Source: Sorghum bicolor (lineage: Eukaryota > Streptophyta > Magnoliopsida > Poales > Poaceae). From it: a DNA stretch of 64,000 bases. The notes beneath the pieces were generated by a model. It had not been told where the DNA came from and made no database searches. It was given only the letters and a program-made list of their open reading frames with translations. Every line of letters begins with the position of its first letter. Position 1 is the first letter of the stretch. This document shows positions 1 through 11,345 of this stretch, piece after piece. The DNA is taken from positions 4,840,462-4,904,461 of the forward strand of contig NC_012878.2 in the NCBI RefSeq assembly GCF_000003195.3, read 5' to 3'. The position numbers and the translations under genes were made by a program.

Positions 1-225
1 GGATGGGATGCTTGGCAGTTTCTCCAATTTATTCTTGGGTAGGGTTTTTTTTCTCTTTGGTTGACGTGGGGCGTGCAAGTGGAGTACATGAGCCGGACTC
101 GGTACATGTGTGCGTTGTAAATTATCCGATGCTGAAGGGGGGTTTGTGTTGTAGTGACACAAGCTAAGAGGTTTTAAGCACACAAGGAACATCTATCTTA
201 TTACATGAAAGATCAAAGCCTAACA
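1..225 (-). mobile_element. Partial 3' LTR of a minus-strand LTR retrotransposon
   Basis: Read on the minus strand, this stretch starts with TGTTAGGC directly after a purine-rich tract, which is how a 3' LTR begins. It runs off the left edge of the window, so its length and the other LTR are unknown. It sits downstream of the retroelement reading frame at 281-766 in the same orientation. LTR identity is inferred from the tract-to-TG junction; no second LTR is available for comparison. Confidence 0.5.
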
Positions 226-236
226 CTCCCCCTTTG
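226..236 (-). other. Polypurine tract of the left-edge retrotransposon
   Basis: The minus strand reads CAAAGGGGGAG immediately before the TG of the LTR. A tract of this kind primes plus-strand DNA synthesis in LTR retrotransposons. It lies 45 bp beyond the stop codon of the last element frame. Confidence 0.5.
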
Positions 237-280
237 TCAACAAGTGCCAAAAGGGGTAGGCCGCAAAGGAGAAGAAACAA

Positions 281-766
281 CTACTCAATATCGAAGTCCT
301 CATCGTCGCCATCGTCGTCCTCATCGTCATCATTATCATCGTCCTCTTCACGGTATTCCTCATCCTCAGGAGCAGCCACTCCTTTGCCATGGGGGTGAGA
401 AGTAGGCTCATCCGGATAGGCTTGGCAAGCCTCATCATAAAAGCGCAATAGGATCACGAGGAGGCACAAATGGTGGAGGAGGAGAGGAGACAATACCAGC
501 CTGCTGCTCAAGACGATAGAGTCTCTCCTGAATGTCATGTTGCCGCTGAGCACTAGCACAAAACTGTCCAAACATATAAGTCATGAGAAACGGTTATCCG
601 CATGGGCGATATTAGAGAGAGGATCTCCAAATTCATTCTGGAGTTGATCATCCACCCAGATGGTCCGTTTCATGACCCTGCTATTGGCCTCATCAACAAT
701 AGTTACATTGATGATCACAATAACAATAGTATATTGATGATCTGTGATGCTATTGTAAGGGTGCAT
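281..766 (-). pseudogene. Broken last reading frame of an LTR retrotransposon, with acidic tail
   Basis: Two minus-strand open segments (581-766 and 281-571) read as one protein tail interrupted by frame changes. The middle contains a short helical stretch (QERLYRLEQQAG), then a proline run, then an extremely acidic C-terminus of Asp and Glu with a final DFDIE. The stop lies about 45 bp before the polypurine tract, so this is the last coding part of its element. I do not recognise a catalytic domain. It may be a gag- or env-like tail of a grass retrotransposon. At least one frameshift near 430-450 separates the proline part from the acidic part. Confidence 0.45.
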
Positions 767-1682
767 TTTGTCCTAGCTGCTGCTTGAGACCTGCGCCTAT
801 GCATATGCATAATTGTGTACTGTTAATTGTGTAAACAACTGAAAATTTGAACTTTGTGTTGACACATTTGAAAATTTGAACTTAATTTAGTTGATCTGTG
901 TTGTGTTGATGTATTATGGGCGAGTTTGGATTATATGCGAACAGTCCATTTTTTTGTGATTATCAGCGCAAGTACAGACGTGTGATATTAACACGCGTCA
1001 GTAGTTAAGTAATTATATAGACAAGCGTTATTTTACCATAGACTCTTGTCAATAAAGCGTGTCTCTAATAATGTACTATTACAGACGCTCAACTGTCCGT
1101 CTGTAATAAGTCGTTATTACAGACGCAGTATTCCTGAGAGGCGCCTTGGAGCGTCTGTGAATACCCTGAACACGCGTCTGTAATATGTTTTTTTCACATG
1201 ATGGTATGTAGCCTACATGCTTAGATGCCTTTGGAAGCCAGTACATCTTCCAAGACACAAAGCTTCATTGCTGACTATTGAGATTCCCACAGAAATGGAG
1301 ATGGTCGCAGCCAGTGATACACAGAATGGAGATTCGAATTCATGTTACTGGCCATCCCTCAAATTCCTATTGCATCTCACTCCTTGGGACACGCCCCACT
1401 TTGTCTCACTCATGTTCTAGCATTCTTGTTGGTCATGATTGGCACTCCATGAGGAGGTAATCTATTTATTGGCAACTGGCCAACTGTAGTCACATTGGAT
1501 GTTGAGAGTTTATTGGTTCTCCACCTACCTGCCAATAACTGTTCCTTATCCCAGCAGTACATGGAGTATAAATTGGATGAGTGCAAACTGAAAATAATTT
1601 GAGTATGAACTACTATTGCAAAATTGGCAACTTGATATGATATATGAGTATGGAATCTGGTACCTAGCTATAAGTTGATAAA
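767..1682. repeat. Gene-free spacer with CACTA-type subterminal repeats (about 960-1190)
   Basis: No gene is visible. Between about 960 and 1190 the motif ACAGACG and its complement CGTCTGT recur many times in both orientations. This is the arrangement of subterminal repeats in grass CACTA elements. No matching termini or target duplication were found, so it is called a remnant. The stretch 1200-1682 shows nothing recognisable. Confidence 0.4.
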
Positions 1683-2528
1683 CACTAGCAGAATAATGTT
1701 CTGTACAAGCGGTTCCAAACACATGTCTACAGACGTTTTTCGTAACTGCCAGTGGTAGGGGCCACTAGAAACAAATCTCTGCACTGACGGTTAAGTGAGA
1801 ACCGCATATAGAAATCTATTTTTACAGGCGGTTTGCTAAGACAACCGCTAGTAGAAAATAGATTTCCACTGACGGTTCTCTTAGACAACCGCCAGTGGAA
1901 ATATTTTTCTAGAAATACGAAATCGACTTTTAAAAATAGGAAAAAAGATTTTAATCCGAGGGAAGGCCAACTTGCTAATCGCCCCGCCCGTCTCCATCGA
2001 AGTCGAGACCTCGCCCTCGCGCATAGCCTCCTCTACCGCTCCACCCATTACTCAGTTGTGTATATATTAGACATATTATCCTAAACCGAAAATATATTGA
2101 TTATTTGAGGCCCTAAATGGATTCTAATGAAAAAGTTGTCAACTATAAAGTTTGATAACTTTTTAAGATCTACAACTTTTATATTGGTAGTTTCTCCGTC
2201 CGAGGTCATTTACAAAATTTAAGTTTCAAATTTAAGAAATTCAAACGTAGTTTTCGACGACAAGATTATCTCAAATGAAAAAAATTATCAACTACAAAGT
2301 TTCATAACTTTTTGAGATCTACAACTTTCATTTGGATAGATTTTTCAAACGAGGTCATTTGAAAACCTTAAAAAAATCAATTTCAAATTATTTCTATGGG
2401 CGGTTTTCTTAAAAAACCGCTTGTAGAAATATAATTTTTAGCCCGCCGATTTCTTTTCACATGCGTTTTTTAAATGAAACCGCCTGTAAAAAAATTCACC
2501 GCCAGCATAGAGCTTTTTTGTAATAGTA
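1683..2528. mobile_element. Non-autonomous CACTA element, 846 bp, TSD AAA
   Basis: The left end reads CACTAGCAGAATAATG. The right end, read in complement, is TACTATTACAAAAAAGC, a CACTA terminus whose outer base has mutated. AAA lies at 1680-1682 and again at 2529-2531, giving a 3-bp target-site duplication as CACTA transposase makes (a homopolymer, so weak by itself). Subterminal repeats of the type GGCGGTTT/AAACCGCC occur at both ends (about 1712-1900 and 2396-2510). There is no transposase coding. The centre holds two copies of a roughly 150-bp repeat. Confidence 0.65.
2110..2375. repeat. Two direct copies of an ACAACTTT...GAGGTCATTT repeat
   Basis: About 2118-2215 and 2268-2365 share the order AAAAAGTTGTCAACTA, CATAACTTTTTGAGATC, TACAACTTT, then GAGGTCATTT. 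The unit is AT-rich and non-coding and lies inside the CACTA element. A related unit recurs at 12630-13082. Confidence 0.6.
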
Positions 2529-2543
2529 AAATATGTCCATTAA

Positions 2544-2661
2544 GGGCTCGAAGAATCCAGCTGTTTGCTTGAAGAATCCAGCTGGATGGTTATGTAATTT
2601 TTATAAGCTTCAGCCAACCAGAATGATTCCGGGACTTAAACTAGGCCTACCAAACGAGCCC
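2544..2661. mobile_element. Tourist-like MITE, 118 bp, TSD TAA
   Basis: The ends are GGGCTCG and its complement CGAGCCC, flanked by TAA at 2541-2543 and 2662-2664. A TAA duplication with GGG-starting inverted ends fits the PIF/Harbinger (Tourist) group. Inside, GAAGAATCCAGCT occurs twice in tandem. It has no coding capacity. Confidence 0.6.
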
Positions 2662-2664
2662 TAA

Positions 2665-5600
2665 GTGGAAACAGTGAGTACGTAACATTTGCTTTGTGTA
2701 CTTGTGTAGTGCTGACCACCCTTGCTTAAGCTTAGGCTTCCCGTCCAGGCCCTGGGCCTCGATCGTTCATTAACACATATGCCACCTTCCTCTCCCAATT
2801 CCCCTATTCTCCAAACTTGGCACTTCATGCTTGTGCCGTCTTCCCAAGGCCTGGAACGCAATGCTTGTGCTCACCAAGTTTGGGCACTCCCTCATTTTAA
2901 AGTAATCAAAGTTCAGGTGGTGATGTCCACACCATTGCTACCTAATTAGGGTTCCCTCACCACCTCCTGGAGCACCAATAGAGTAAGGAGTGCACCTCTT
3001 CTGACTCACTATCTGCTGGAGCACCAATATAGTAAGTTGTGCAATGAGGGCAACTTACTGCTGTTAATATAAAGATGCACAGGAGGCCAATAAGTAGCGA
3101 CACCCATGCATAGATTCGCGCCATGATAAAAGAAGTACATTTGTTTACTTTAGGCCCTAAGGCAAACCAAAAAAAAAAGGAACATTTGTTTATTTTAGGC
3201 CTTAAGCGAAGAAAAATGGATGAACCTTATTGTTGATTTGAAATCTGGTTTAATTTCATTATGGGCATCCAGCCCTTTGAATTCTTATCATCCAATTTTT
3301 CTTGATCAGTTCTGCGAGTTATTGCTATCATAGATATTGAGATCCTCTACTGAGTTATGTCAACTTGGACCGAGATTTGACAACTTGGACTTGCGTGCTG
3401 TACAAACTTTTCGATGTTATGTCTATCGTGTCCTCCAAAAGCATGATACCATGATCCTTATATAGAAGGTTTTAATAATTATTAGTCTATGCATATGATA
3501 CACTATGCCAAAACAACATAAAGGAGATACCTTAATCAGTGACATGGAATTAAAACACATAACTAATGTAAAATCAGTGACGTGGGTAAAAGAAAAGCAT
3601 CACTGATTAGGTATCGCCATGATCAGTAAACAAAATGTGAGCCGACAACGCAGGAGTGGAGAGACAGATGGATGGAGGATTTTTTTTTCAAGTTTCATCT
3701 AGCCTCATCCACATGTCCATGTAGGCATCTAGCGGTGATGTAGTTAGAATTGGACCCTTACTTGAGTGCACTATTAGTTCGGGGATCCAAATGGTCAATT
3801 TTTTAGTTGCAAACACTAAAATAGAATTACCAAAAGTTTAAGGAGCCAGGGTGTGTTTAGCAAAAAACACTGCTCCCAAAACAAATCTACTTAATAGTGC
3901 GCACACTCTAGGTGCTTCCTTGAGATGCAAAATAAGTCTGGTCGTAGTTTCCTTGACGGCCAGCCTTGAAGGAAATCATCCTTGAGTGCCAGAACCGCCA
4001 AGAAAACTAATTTCCCTTAGCTTCGTTCTATCATTGAGTGTGTTTGCTTGACAATTTGTGGTCAGGGATTCCTTGGCGGTTTAACCCCTTTTCTTGGCGG
4101 TTTTTGGCACTCAAGGCTATTTGAGATTGTGGTCGTGACACCATGAATAAAAAGGACTACTTGTCATGAAAAAACTAAAAACAAACACCAGATATGATAC
4201 ACCACATTGAAGTGCACTGGACCAATTCTCGGAAGCAACACCAATGTCCTAGATGTTGGCCTGACATAACATTTGCAATATGAAATGGTGGCATGAATGG
4301 GATGGAACAGTGGTGCATTGTTGGGTGGTTTGCCATGTTGCCCCTAGAGAAGCACCCTTGTCCGTGGTCCGTCTTTGTAACTAAGACTGAATGACCGAAG
4401 AGTGCAACACCCAGCTCTAGAAGTTCTATCCCCTCTTCATGCGCTCATTGTCTGGCATGGTAGGTGCTATCATGGGCCGCGCATTGGCAATGGTTTGGCA
4501 TGCCACGGTTCTGACGTATGCCTCCACATGGAGGCTATGGATCTAGCCCAACTTAGCACATAGATGCCCATTTAGAGTAAAAATACAGATTATTCCCACT
4601 GCATCCCATTCCATACTGGTGGCAATTGACATGGTATATAGTAATATTTTTCTTGTTCCCCTGCTTCCCCTAGCCATCTCCTTCCTCATCAGAAGCTATA
4701 GCTAGTATTTATTGGTAAAGATGTTGCCTCTGCACTAGATGACTATGAGATCTTCACCTACAAGTTCGGATGACACCAATAAATGACCTTAAGTTCTCGA
4801 TTATTATCCCGTCTGCAGAAAAGAAAGGAATCAAGAAAATAGTAATTCCCAAGATGGATGGACCTTCCATTCGGTTCCAGATGGATGGACAATTCCAAGA
4901 TGCAAACCAATGGAAACTAGCTGCAGAAAAGCTTGAGGCTTTGTGAGATGTTTTTTTTTCCTCTAGGAATATGCTTTGGCACATATTTAAGCAGTGTTAC
5001 AAGCAACCTTCGTGCTGTCTAGAATGGCACAACATGAGCACGTTTAAATATAGCAAACAATTTACATGGGAAACTATGCTGTGTCCTATAATCTAATCTG
5101 GCAAACGGGAAAATGAGCGCAAGCTTTTGAGCCTCATTTCTTTTAAGATAATGGATTTTCTTTAATCCGGTCCCTATATCTACAAAAGATATACACAGCC
5201 AAAAGAATACAAGAGCACTTAGATTCACACCTCAAAAAAGAGGAGAACATACAACCAAAACAGCAAATTTTGCCAAGAAATAAAAAAAAATACGACCTTA
5301 GCACATCCTTGTTTCTCAGCATGTTCTAAAAATGGCCAGATTCGGTTAGTGGAAGTCATAAAGTCTCTGCTGCCCCTAGCTAGTGCGCCATTGCTGTGAA
5401 CCTCTGCTGGTGCCATCTTCACCCGCTTCAAGCGAGAGTTGACACCACGTGTCGCCGGTTAACCCACCTTCATTCATCGTCGTCCAGTCAGAACTAGTCG
5501 ATCAGAAGCGAGCCGACATGATCCACTTCCTCTTCGCTAGGTTCCAAGGCCTTCGCCACCCATAGGGCATCCGCCGTCATTGGAATGGTTGCCGCCTTTG

Positions 5601-6058
5601 CCGTAGTTCTCTGTCAATAGTGAAGTAATGAGTATGTTAGAATTTGGGACAATGAGTGCACGGTAACTGCTCGTGACATCTGATGAGTATATAAAGAACT
5701 AGTAGGCGAGCTCACAACCTCAATAGCCTTTGGACTTTATTTCTTCTAACCATGGTTGTACAAAGTCTATTACAAAGTTGAACCCTTACCTGTAGCATCG
5801 CACTACTATTGGAAACAGAGAACTGCAACTGAGATCGACCAGAAAAATATAATTATGTAACCAGCACCCTAGCTATCATGTCACCATGAACATATTATTG
5901 ACCCTATTCTGATGAACTCGTTTTAATTTTAGGGAGTGCATATCCTTGACATTTCCTTTAATTCTCACAAAAAGTTTTACATGTGCCTGATTAGGCGGAT
6001 GGTAGTTTTCATCAAGGGTGGAATAATGATGTGATACTTCTCATGAGGACAAGGTGAG
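2665..6058. other. Gene-free spacer with two inverted repeats
   Basis: No coding region of substance was found; the longest frames are short and lack family resemblance. A CACTATGCC terminus at 3501 is followed by an inverted repeat (3526-3543 with 3600-3615), which looks like a decayed CACTA end. A second, stronger inverted repeat lies at 3980-4116. The rest (4117-6058) holds nothing I can name. Confidence 0.5.
3980..4116. repeat. Inverted repeat, about 27 bp arms, 82 bp loop
   Basis: The left arm 3980-4006 begins CCTTGAGTGCCAGAACCG. The right arm 4089-4116 is its complement with very few differences and ends GGCACTCAAGG. A transcript of either strand would fold into a long hairpin. It is not flanked by an obvious target duplication. 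Confidence 0.6.
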
Positions 6059-6061
6059 GAA

Positions 6062-7101
6062 CACTTTACATTAATTTTAACCAAGGCAAGTATTTTGGAT
6101 TAACTGAGCCAGGCATCCAAAACACCTCAGACCAAAAATCATGGTTAATCGGACTTTTTCCGGGGCCAGTCGATAGTGCCTGTAGAGCCCATTGATGAGG
6201 CCCACCAAGCCCATCCGGGGACACGCTACCGCCAGATCTAGCTGGATATGTGGCAGCCCACCTCGCCATGCCCATGCCGCCATCGCGCTAGAGGGAGGAA
6301 GAGGCAGCTGTGCCGGTGGAGGAGCTCGGGGAATGGAGGGGCGCCGCGACGCCTGCACCCCCACGGCCCACCTTGCCATGCCTGCGCCACCTGTCATGCT
6401 AGAGAGAGGAGGAGGCAGCCGCACGCCGGTGTAGGAGCTCGGGGGATGGAGCGCCGCCACTGCACCTGCACCACCGCGGTAAACTTCACGACGCCCGTGC
6501 CACCTGTCATGGTAGAGGGAGGAGGAGGCAGTTGCACGCTGGTGGAGGAGCTCAGGGGAGGGAGAGTAGGAGCACTGCGGCAGGGAGGCCGGATCCAGCT
6601 ATCACGCCACCGGATCCGGCCACCACACCACCAAATCTTGCCTCCATCATCCGCGTCCGTCGTATCCATGAGGGGAGGAGGCGGCACCAGGCATCGGGTT
6701 GGAGAAGAGAGGGGACGCCGCCGAGATCTGGATGGGGAGAGGACCACCAAAGGTGAGAGAGTGGAGGGGGAGAGAGAGGAAGACACGTCGATAGGAGGGG
6801 GCATCTAGGCGACAGAGGGTAACTGATTGAGAGAGTTAGGGTTATGTGCTCGCAATATATATTATGAACTCATTATGGGGCCTAGATGGGCTGAATGCAA
6901 TTGTCTTGGTTAATTTATTGCGAGGCGATTGCGTTAGGGTAAGCACCTTGGTTAATAGGCCTTATAGTACGTGGTTAATTAATGATTAACCGAGGCGGTT
7001 GCTGGCTGGCAGCCCGACCACGATTAAGCGATACGGACCACCGGCCCAACTGCCTCGGAGGCTTTTTGAAAACACCTTGATTAAGATTTTTTTTAGTAGT
7101 G
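6062..7101. mobile_element. Non-autonomous CACTA element, 1040 bp, TSD GAA
   Basis: The left end reads CACTTTACATTAATTTTAAC. The right end, in complement, reads CACTACTAAAAAAAATC. GAA stands at 6059-6061 and again at 7102-7104, a 3-bp target duplication. Subterminal repeats containing AACCAAGG or CCTTGGTTAA lie at both ends. The interior (6200-6800) is GC-rich and gives several overlapping open frames, but these are low-complexity and carry no transposase, so the element is non-autonomous. Confidence 0.75.
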
Positions 7102-7566
7102 GAAGTTGGGACATACTGTACTCATCGCAGTCGAACAAACCAGAAGAGGCATTCCCTTTATAAAAGTAATTGTATATGTACTCACATGGCACAAAATGAC
7201 TCAGAGTAAATTTGTAATAAAAAATAATGATGTGGGTAATGAATATAGTTTTTTGTATGTGTGTGCCTCTTTGCGCCCATAAATAGATAAGTTCCAAATC
7301 CAGAAATAGTAATGTGCCACTAAATTTATACATGGAAATGACGTGGTGGGCAATGCAAATAGCTATTTATTTGTCGACCTCTTTTGCGCCCATAAATAGA
7401 GAACAACTGCCAAATAAAGAATTGGTTTTGCTTATCACCAGAAAATGGTCGGTGGATGTGTATCTGAAACTAAAATATTGACACCAAATTAATCCTCGAC
7501 ACCGTAGTGCGATACTCGATGGAAAAGGAGAGGGAGAGGCATATCCGCCACCGTCATCGACGATTG

Positions 7567-7607
<41 letters not shown>

Positions 7608-8153
7608 GAGGGTGAGTGAGAAGCATGATTGGGAGGGATGACTGTTGGGAGAGAGAGGGACGGTCGCTGAACCGTCATGCTGTGGGAAGATGGACGGCTG
7701 CAGCCACTGCGGGACAGAGAGGGAGAGAGTGAAGGGAGATGGAGACATAGGAGAGAGTGGAGGGATGGGGACGGGCATCGGGCTGAGTGAGGCGTCAAGG
7801 CTGGGAGCGGTGTCGGGCTGAGGGAGGTTGAGACTACTGAGTGAGGGAAACCCTAGCTCCCATTTGTTTATATATGACCCGTTGGATATGGGTTTTTTGC
7901 TGGGCCTTGGCAATATTAACCACCACCAAAAATGAGGAAATTTTTGGAGAGCCCACCACGGTTAATAGATTTTATGAGTCGGTTATTTTTTAAGTGCCTC
8001 AGTAAATTTATTTTACAAGGCAGTTGATTGTGACCCCCTTGGTTAATAAAAAATGATCGCCTCGGTTAATAGCAGTCATTAACCAAGGTGGGCAGGCAGT
8101 CCAACCACCTCCGAGCCAATTTGAAAATGCCTCACAAAAGATTCTGTGTAGTA
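7102..8153. repeat. CACTA right-end fragment with duplicated segment and GA microsatellite
   Basis: The stretch 7900-8150 carries the same AACCAAGG/CCTCGGTTAA subterminal repeats as the 6062-7101 element and ends TGTGTAGTA, so it is another CACTA right end. Its left end was not found. At 7211-7305 and 7325-7420 a diverged direct repeat shares TTGCGCCCATAAATAGA. No gene is supported; the serine-rich open frames at 7367-7913 are the shadow of purine-rich sequence. Confidence 0.5.
7570..7605. repeat. (GA)n microsatellite
   Basis: An uninterrupted AG/GA dinucleotide run of roughly 36 bp lies inside the GC- and purine-rich interior of the CACTA fragment. Confidence 0.9.
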
Positions 8154-8475
8154 CACTACAAAAAAGTTGTTAATGTGTGACACATTGGAGATGATGTTTT
8201 TAAAAAACTGTCATGGATAACAGGAAGCCCACCACGGGCCGAAACCTTAGCCTCCAGTCCTAGGCAAAAGGAAAGTGGATCATTCAAAGCAAATCCAGCG
8301 TGCCATAGGGATTCAGTTCCAAGATGGAGGGAGTAGTCCCCGTTTTCTCTTACTTGAAAGGAAAGTTGCAAATATAACAACCAATTGCCTATTGGCATGA
8401 TGGATTTGGCTGCTCATTTATTTGGCAACCATTTCGGAAAGTGGATCATTCAAAGCAAATCCAGCGTGCCATAGG
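8154..8475. repeat. CACTA-type left terminus and a 40-bp perfect direct repeat
   Basis: CACTACAAAAAAG starts at 8154, directly after another CACTA right end, suggesting two abutting or nested elements. Within it, 8270-8309 and 8436-8475 are identical for 40 bp (starting GGAAAGTGGATCATTC). The intervening sequence is unlike its surroundings. I cannot assign the repeated piece to a gene. Confidence 0.5.
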
Positions 8476-9003
8476 CAGCTATTCTTGGAACTTCCCTTTG
8501 AAGAACGAGAAAGTGTAAAGGGACTGCTAGAACCATGCATATTATTATATTATTACTTACTGTGTGCCAGGCAAACATATAGTTACTACCTGCATCCCAA
8601 ATTTAGTGGATTCTGCCTACACACCTAGCTAGACAAATATTTATAGAAATTGAACTTATTTTTTGCGGGAACTTTTGTACAATTTATTTCCACAAAGAAC
8701 TAGCTCCTTACATGAACCAAGATGGATTTTTTTTAGTGGGGCACACAAAAGATAATTGAACCATTAATTGCTATTTAAATTGCAAGTTTTTCATTTGTGC
8801 TTTGAAGTTTGAACTCATATGGAGAAATTTTACAATGGTTGGAAAAAATATGGACCATGTATCATGAGAGATCGAACGATATAAAAATAGGAGGTACCAA
8901 AGTAAAAGTACTCCAAAGTAAAAAAAAAAAAAAAGTGGGAGGAAGTACCAGAATAGGTGGGGCTAGTACCAAATAGGTGGAATGATATCTCAATTTTTAT
9001 TAA

Positions 9004-9390
9004 TTAATTAAATTCAATGAAGGGTGCAACAGTTGTTTGTCGCCCATCTGTGTCTCCTCCACCACTATTATTCTTCCCATCACCTGTCCACCGATCATCA
9101 GGCCAGGCCCGCAAAAGCTGCTCGGCCTCAAGCACTAGTGCATGCCGACACCACGCCATGGTGATGCTGCAGATTGATCTCTCCACACTTGATGATGAAT
9201 TGATGACTGCACGAGCAAGCTCTTCGGCGTCTACGATGATCACATTCACCCAACAATAAGGAGGCAGATAGCATGCAAGCCATCTGTGTATGGGCTGTAG
9301 GTCATCTGCGAGGGCATCATGCTGCGAATTTATGATTGGGGGATTGTCTAAGTAACTAGAAAGTACCACCATACATATGATTAAGGCCAT
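9004..9390 (-). CDS. Unrecognised 128-residue open frame
   Basis: A single minus-strand open frame of 128 codons begins with ATG. The protein has a hydrophobic start, then a region with YLPPYCWVNVIIV and a helical EELARAVI stretch, and ends in a Gly/Asp-rich tail. It reads more like a real protein fragment than the surrounding frames. I do not recognise the family and see no catalytic motif. It lies between CACTA ends (8154 and 11786) in the same stretch as the Ulp1 relic, so it may be element cargo or a captured exon. No promoter, intron or poly-A signal can be tied to it. Confidence 0.25.
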   Translation of the reverse strand: MALIICMVVLSSYLDNPPIINSQHDALADDLQPIHRWLACYLPPYCWVNVIIVDAEELARAVINSSSSVERSICSITMAWCRHALVLEAEQLLRAWPDDRWTGDGKNNSGGGDTDGRQTTVAPFIEFN

Positions 9391-10640
9391 TTATGCTGGT
9401 GATTGTTAATGTGTTGAGATTCATGGTGCAGCTAGGGATGGATGAATCCATGGCAACAACTCCAGAGCTTACCAATGAGCCTATGCCCTGTCGTACGAAA
9501 CTGTGCCAGTGACGAACAGACATGCAAGTTAAACAACTCCAGTTGCTAGAGACACACTATCCCAACAAGGGTCGAGGTTGTCCTAGAAGTTTTACAAGCT
9601 TGGAACGAAGCCACCGCATTGTTCCTCGATAATAACAGGATGTTGAACACAATGGCATGAAAATTATATTTTCTTTCTCTATATATTTCTAAGCATCGAG
9701 TGACCCAGTCTCTTATCATACATCATTGCATTTGCATTTTTTTCTGAAAATTATATTTCGATGTTGATGACATGGTATAGTATAAAGGTTAGCAAGCATT
9801 ACTGAGCTGGGCTGCCTATAACTACATCTGGATCTCAGTCAGCTATTTACACGGAGAAATTGGTAGGCTATATTGATAGACAAGAACTATATTGATAGAC
9901 AAGAATGTCTAATATCTAGACGTCTAGTAGCTATATGACCATGGAAAGAACGAAGAGTCCAGGTAACCTGCACTGCCCTTCTCCATATGTGTGGCTTCAG
10001 AAACTACGGTTTCTTACAAAAACTGATGCAACCACACGCATCATCGAGGGCTATCTCTGGGCATGTGAAGAATCAGGAAACAAGACAAGAAGAAAAACAT
10101 GATGCTACGCGTGTAATGTTCCTCATGTCCATAGCATGGTAGGGGCGTTCCAGAAATTCCTGAATCCAAAGAGACTGGTCAAGAACCTTATGGAAGATTG
10201 AACATCAAATTTTGACCTAGAGGAAAACTAAATGCACGGCTGCAGAAGGTTGAGGAAGGTTGAACATTAAATTTTGACCAATAAAATACTAAGAGCACCT
10301 ATTTTGCTTTTTTGCCAAAGCCTTTTTCCGATACTATCCCTATGACTTCTATGATACTTTTAAACGATACTCATGATACAAGTGTTAAGAAGGGTATCAT
10401 ACATAAATCTAAACTGTCACGCAAAAGTCCTCCACAATTAATTTTATCCTTGATTTATTAGTGATATTATTTGCTGTCCCATTATATATTTTTTTTGGCT
10501 TTACCATGTGGCATGATAAATCAAAGAGTAACCAGTAACACACTACCATGGTGCATCCTTGCCGCCCACCAGTTTGGGTAAGTCAAAACGATACTTGCAA
10601 TAGCTACTACGTTTGTCACTTTTCATATTTGAAGATTTGA
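9391..10640. other. Gene-free CACTA interior with a duplicated exon-like piece
   Basis: No gene is supported. The stretch 9928-10102 contains a 53-codon open frame (ATG 9941, stop 10100-10102). It resembles a diverged second copy at about 11934-12140; both share CTAGTAGCTA and a later CTGGGCATGTGA followed by ATCAG.AAACAAGA. The remainder is AT-rich and featureless. Confidence 0.35.
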
Positions 10641-11345
10641 GATCAATATTGTTTCAGTGGTACAGCTTGAGCGTCATGGGCCACTGGATTGTATTTATGA
10701 TCTATCCTCAGGATGGAAAGGCTGTCGTATTCGACTCTTTGTGAGATTCGAACAAAGATGGGTACAAGCATTTCGAAAGCGTCCTGCGATAGTAAGTGAT
10801 GACACACCTTCTTTCATGCACTCAGAGTACGTACCAAATCTGTTGTTGACACTAGTGGTTTCCGTATACCGCTTACCGAAAGTACGTGGAAGAGCCCAAC
10901 TGCTATGATTGGAGGTCCGAGAAAGACAAACAAAAGTATGGCCACAAACTAGCGGTGAGGCGAGAATTCCTGGTACTTACTCCTCCTGCCTTTAGTTCTA
11001 CTACTACTGATGGATGTCTTGTATGGATACTACTACCCGTCGTAATTTTCATGTATTACCTTCATCATGCATGCAGTGCGCTATGCTTGTGAGTACCTTA
11101 GGACTTGCGGGAAATTCAACAATAGCTGGCGGCAGCTACAGAAATCCCAAAGTTGGTGGGAAAAGGAAATGATTGATCAAAGGGCCATCACGCAAACAGT
11201 AACTGACATTTGTAAGTTTGTCACCGATCAATGTTGTCATGTTGACGGATAGTTCTTCTATACCGGGAGCGAGCAGCGAGAGAGGAGAAGTTCGAGAAGC
11301 TACGCAACTGGAGAACCAACGGTTTAGTTATGAACGACTATATGT
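10640..11345 (+). pseudogene. Relic of a CACTA-associated Ulp1-like (C48) protease gene
   Basis: Broken plus-strand frames resemble the C-terminal part of the SUMO-protease-like (Ulp1, peptidase C48) proteins carried by many plant CACTA and Mutator elements. Visible pieces are EEPNCYDWRSEKDKQKYG (from 10886), CEYLRTCGKFNNSWRQL (about 11085), and VTDICKFVTDQCCH ending at 11252. A stop and frame change follow, then EEKFEKLRNWRTNGL near 11285-11335. The last block matches the typical end of this family. At least three frame breaks make it non-functional. CACTA subterminal repeats lie downstream at 11590-11786, supporting element origin. The family call rests on remembered family layout, not on a search. 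Confidence 0.5.

Noticed and set aside
5633..5753. Possible solo LTR (TGTTAGAATTTGGGAC ... TTCTTCTAACCA with TATATAAAG)
   Set aside because: The ends are imperfect and no target duplication flanks it.
6077..6808. Several long overlapping open frames on both strands
   Set aside because: They lie in the GC- and GGA-rich interior of a non-autonomous CACTA element, overlap each other in all frames and have low-complexity composition.
7367..7913. Serine-rich minus-strand frames of 119-143 residues
   Set aside because: They are produced by the GA microsatellite and flanking purine runs (SLSLSL repeats).
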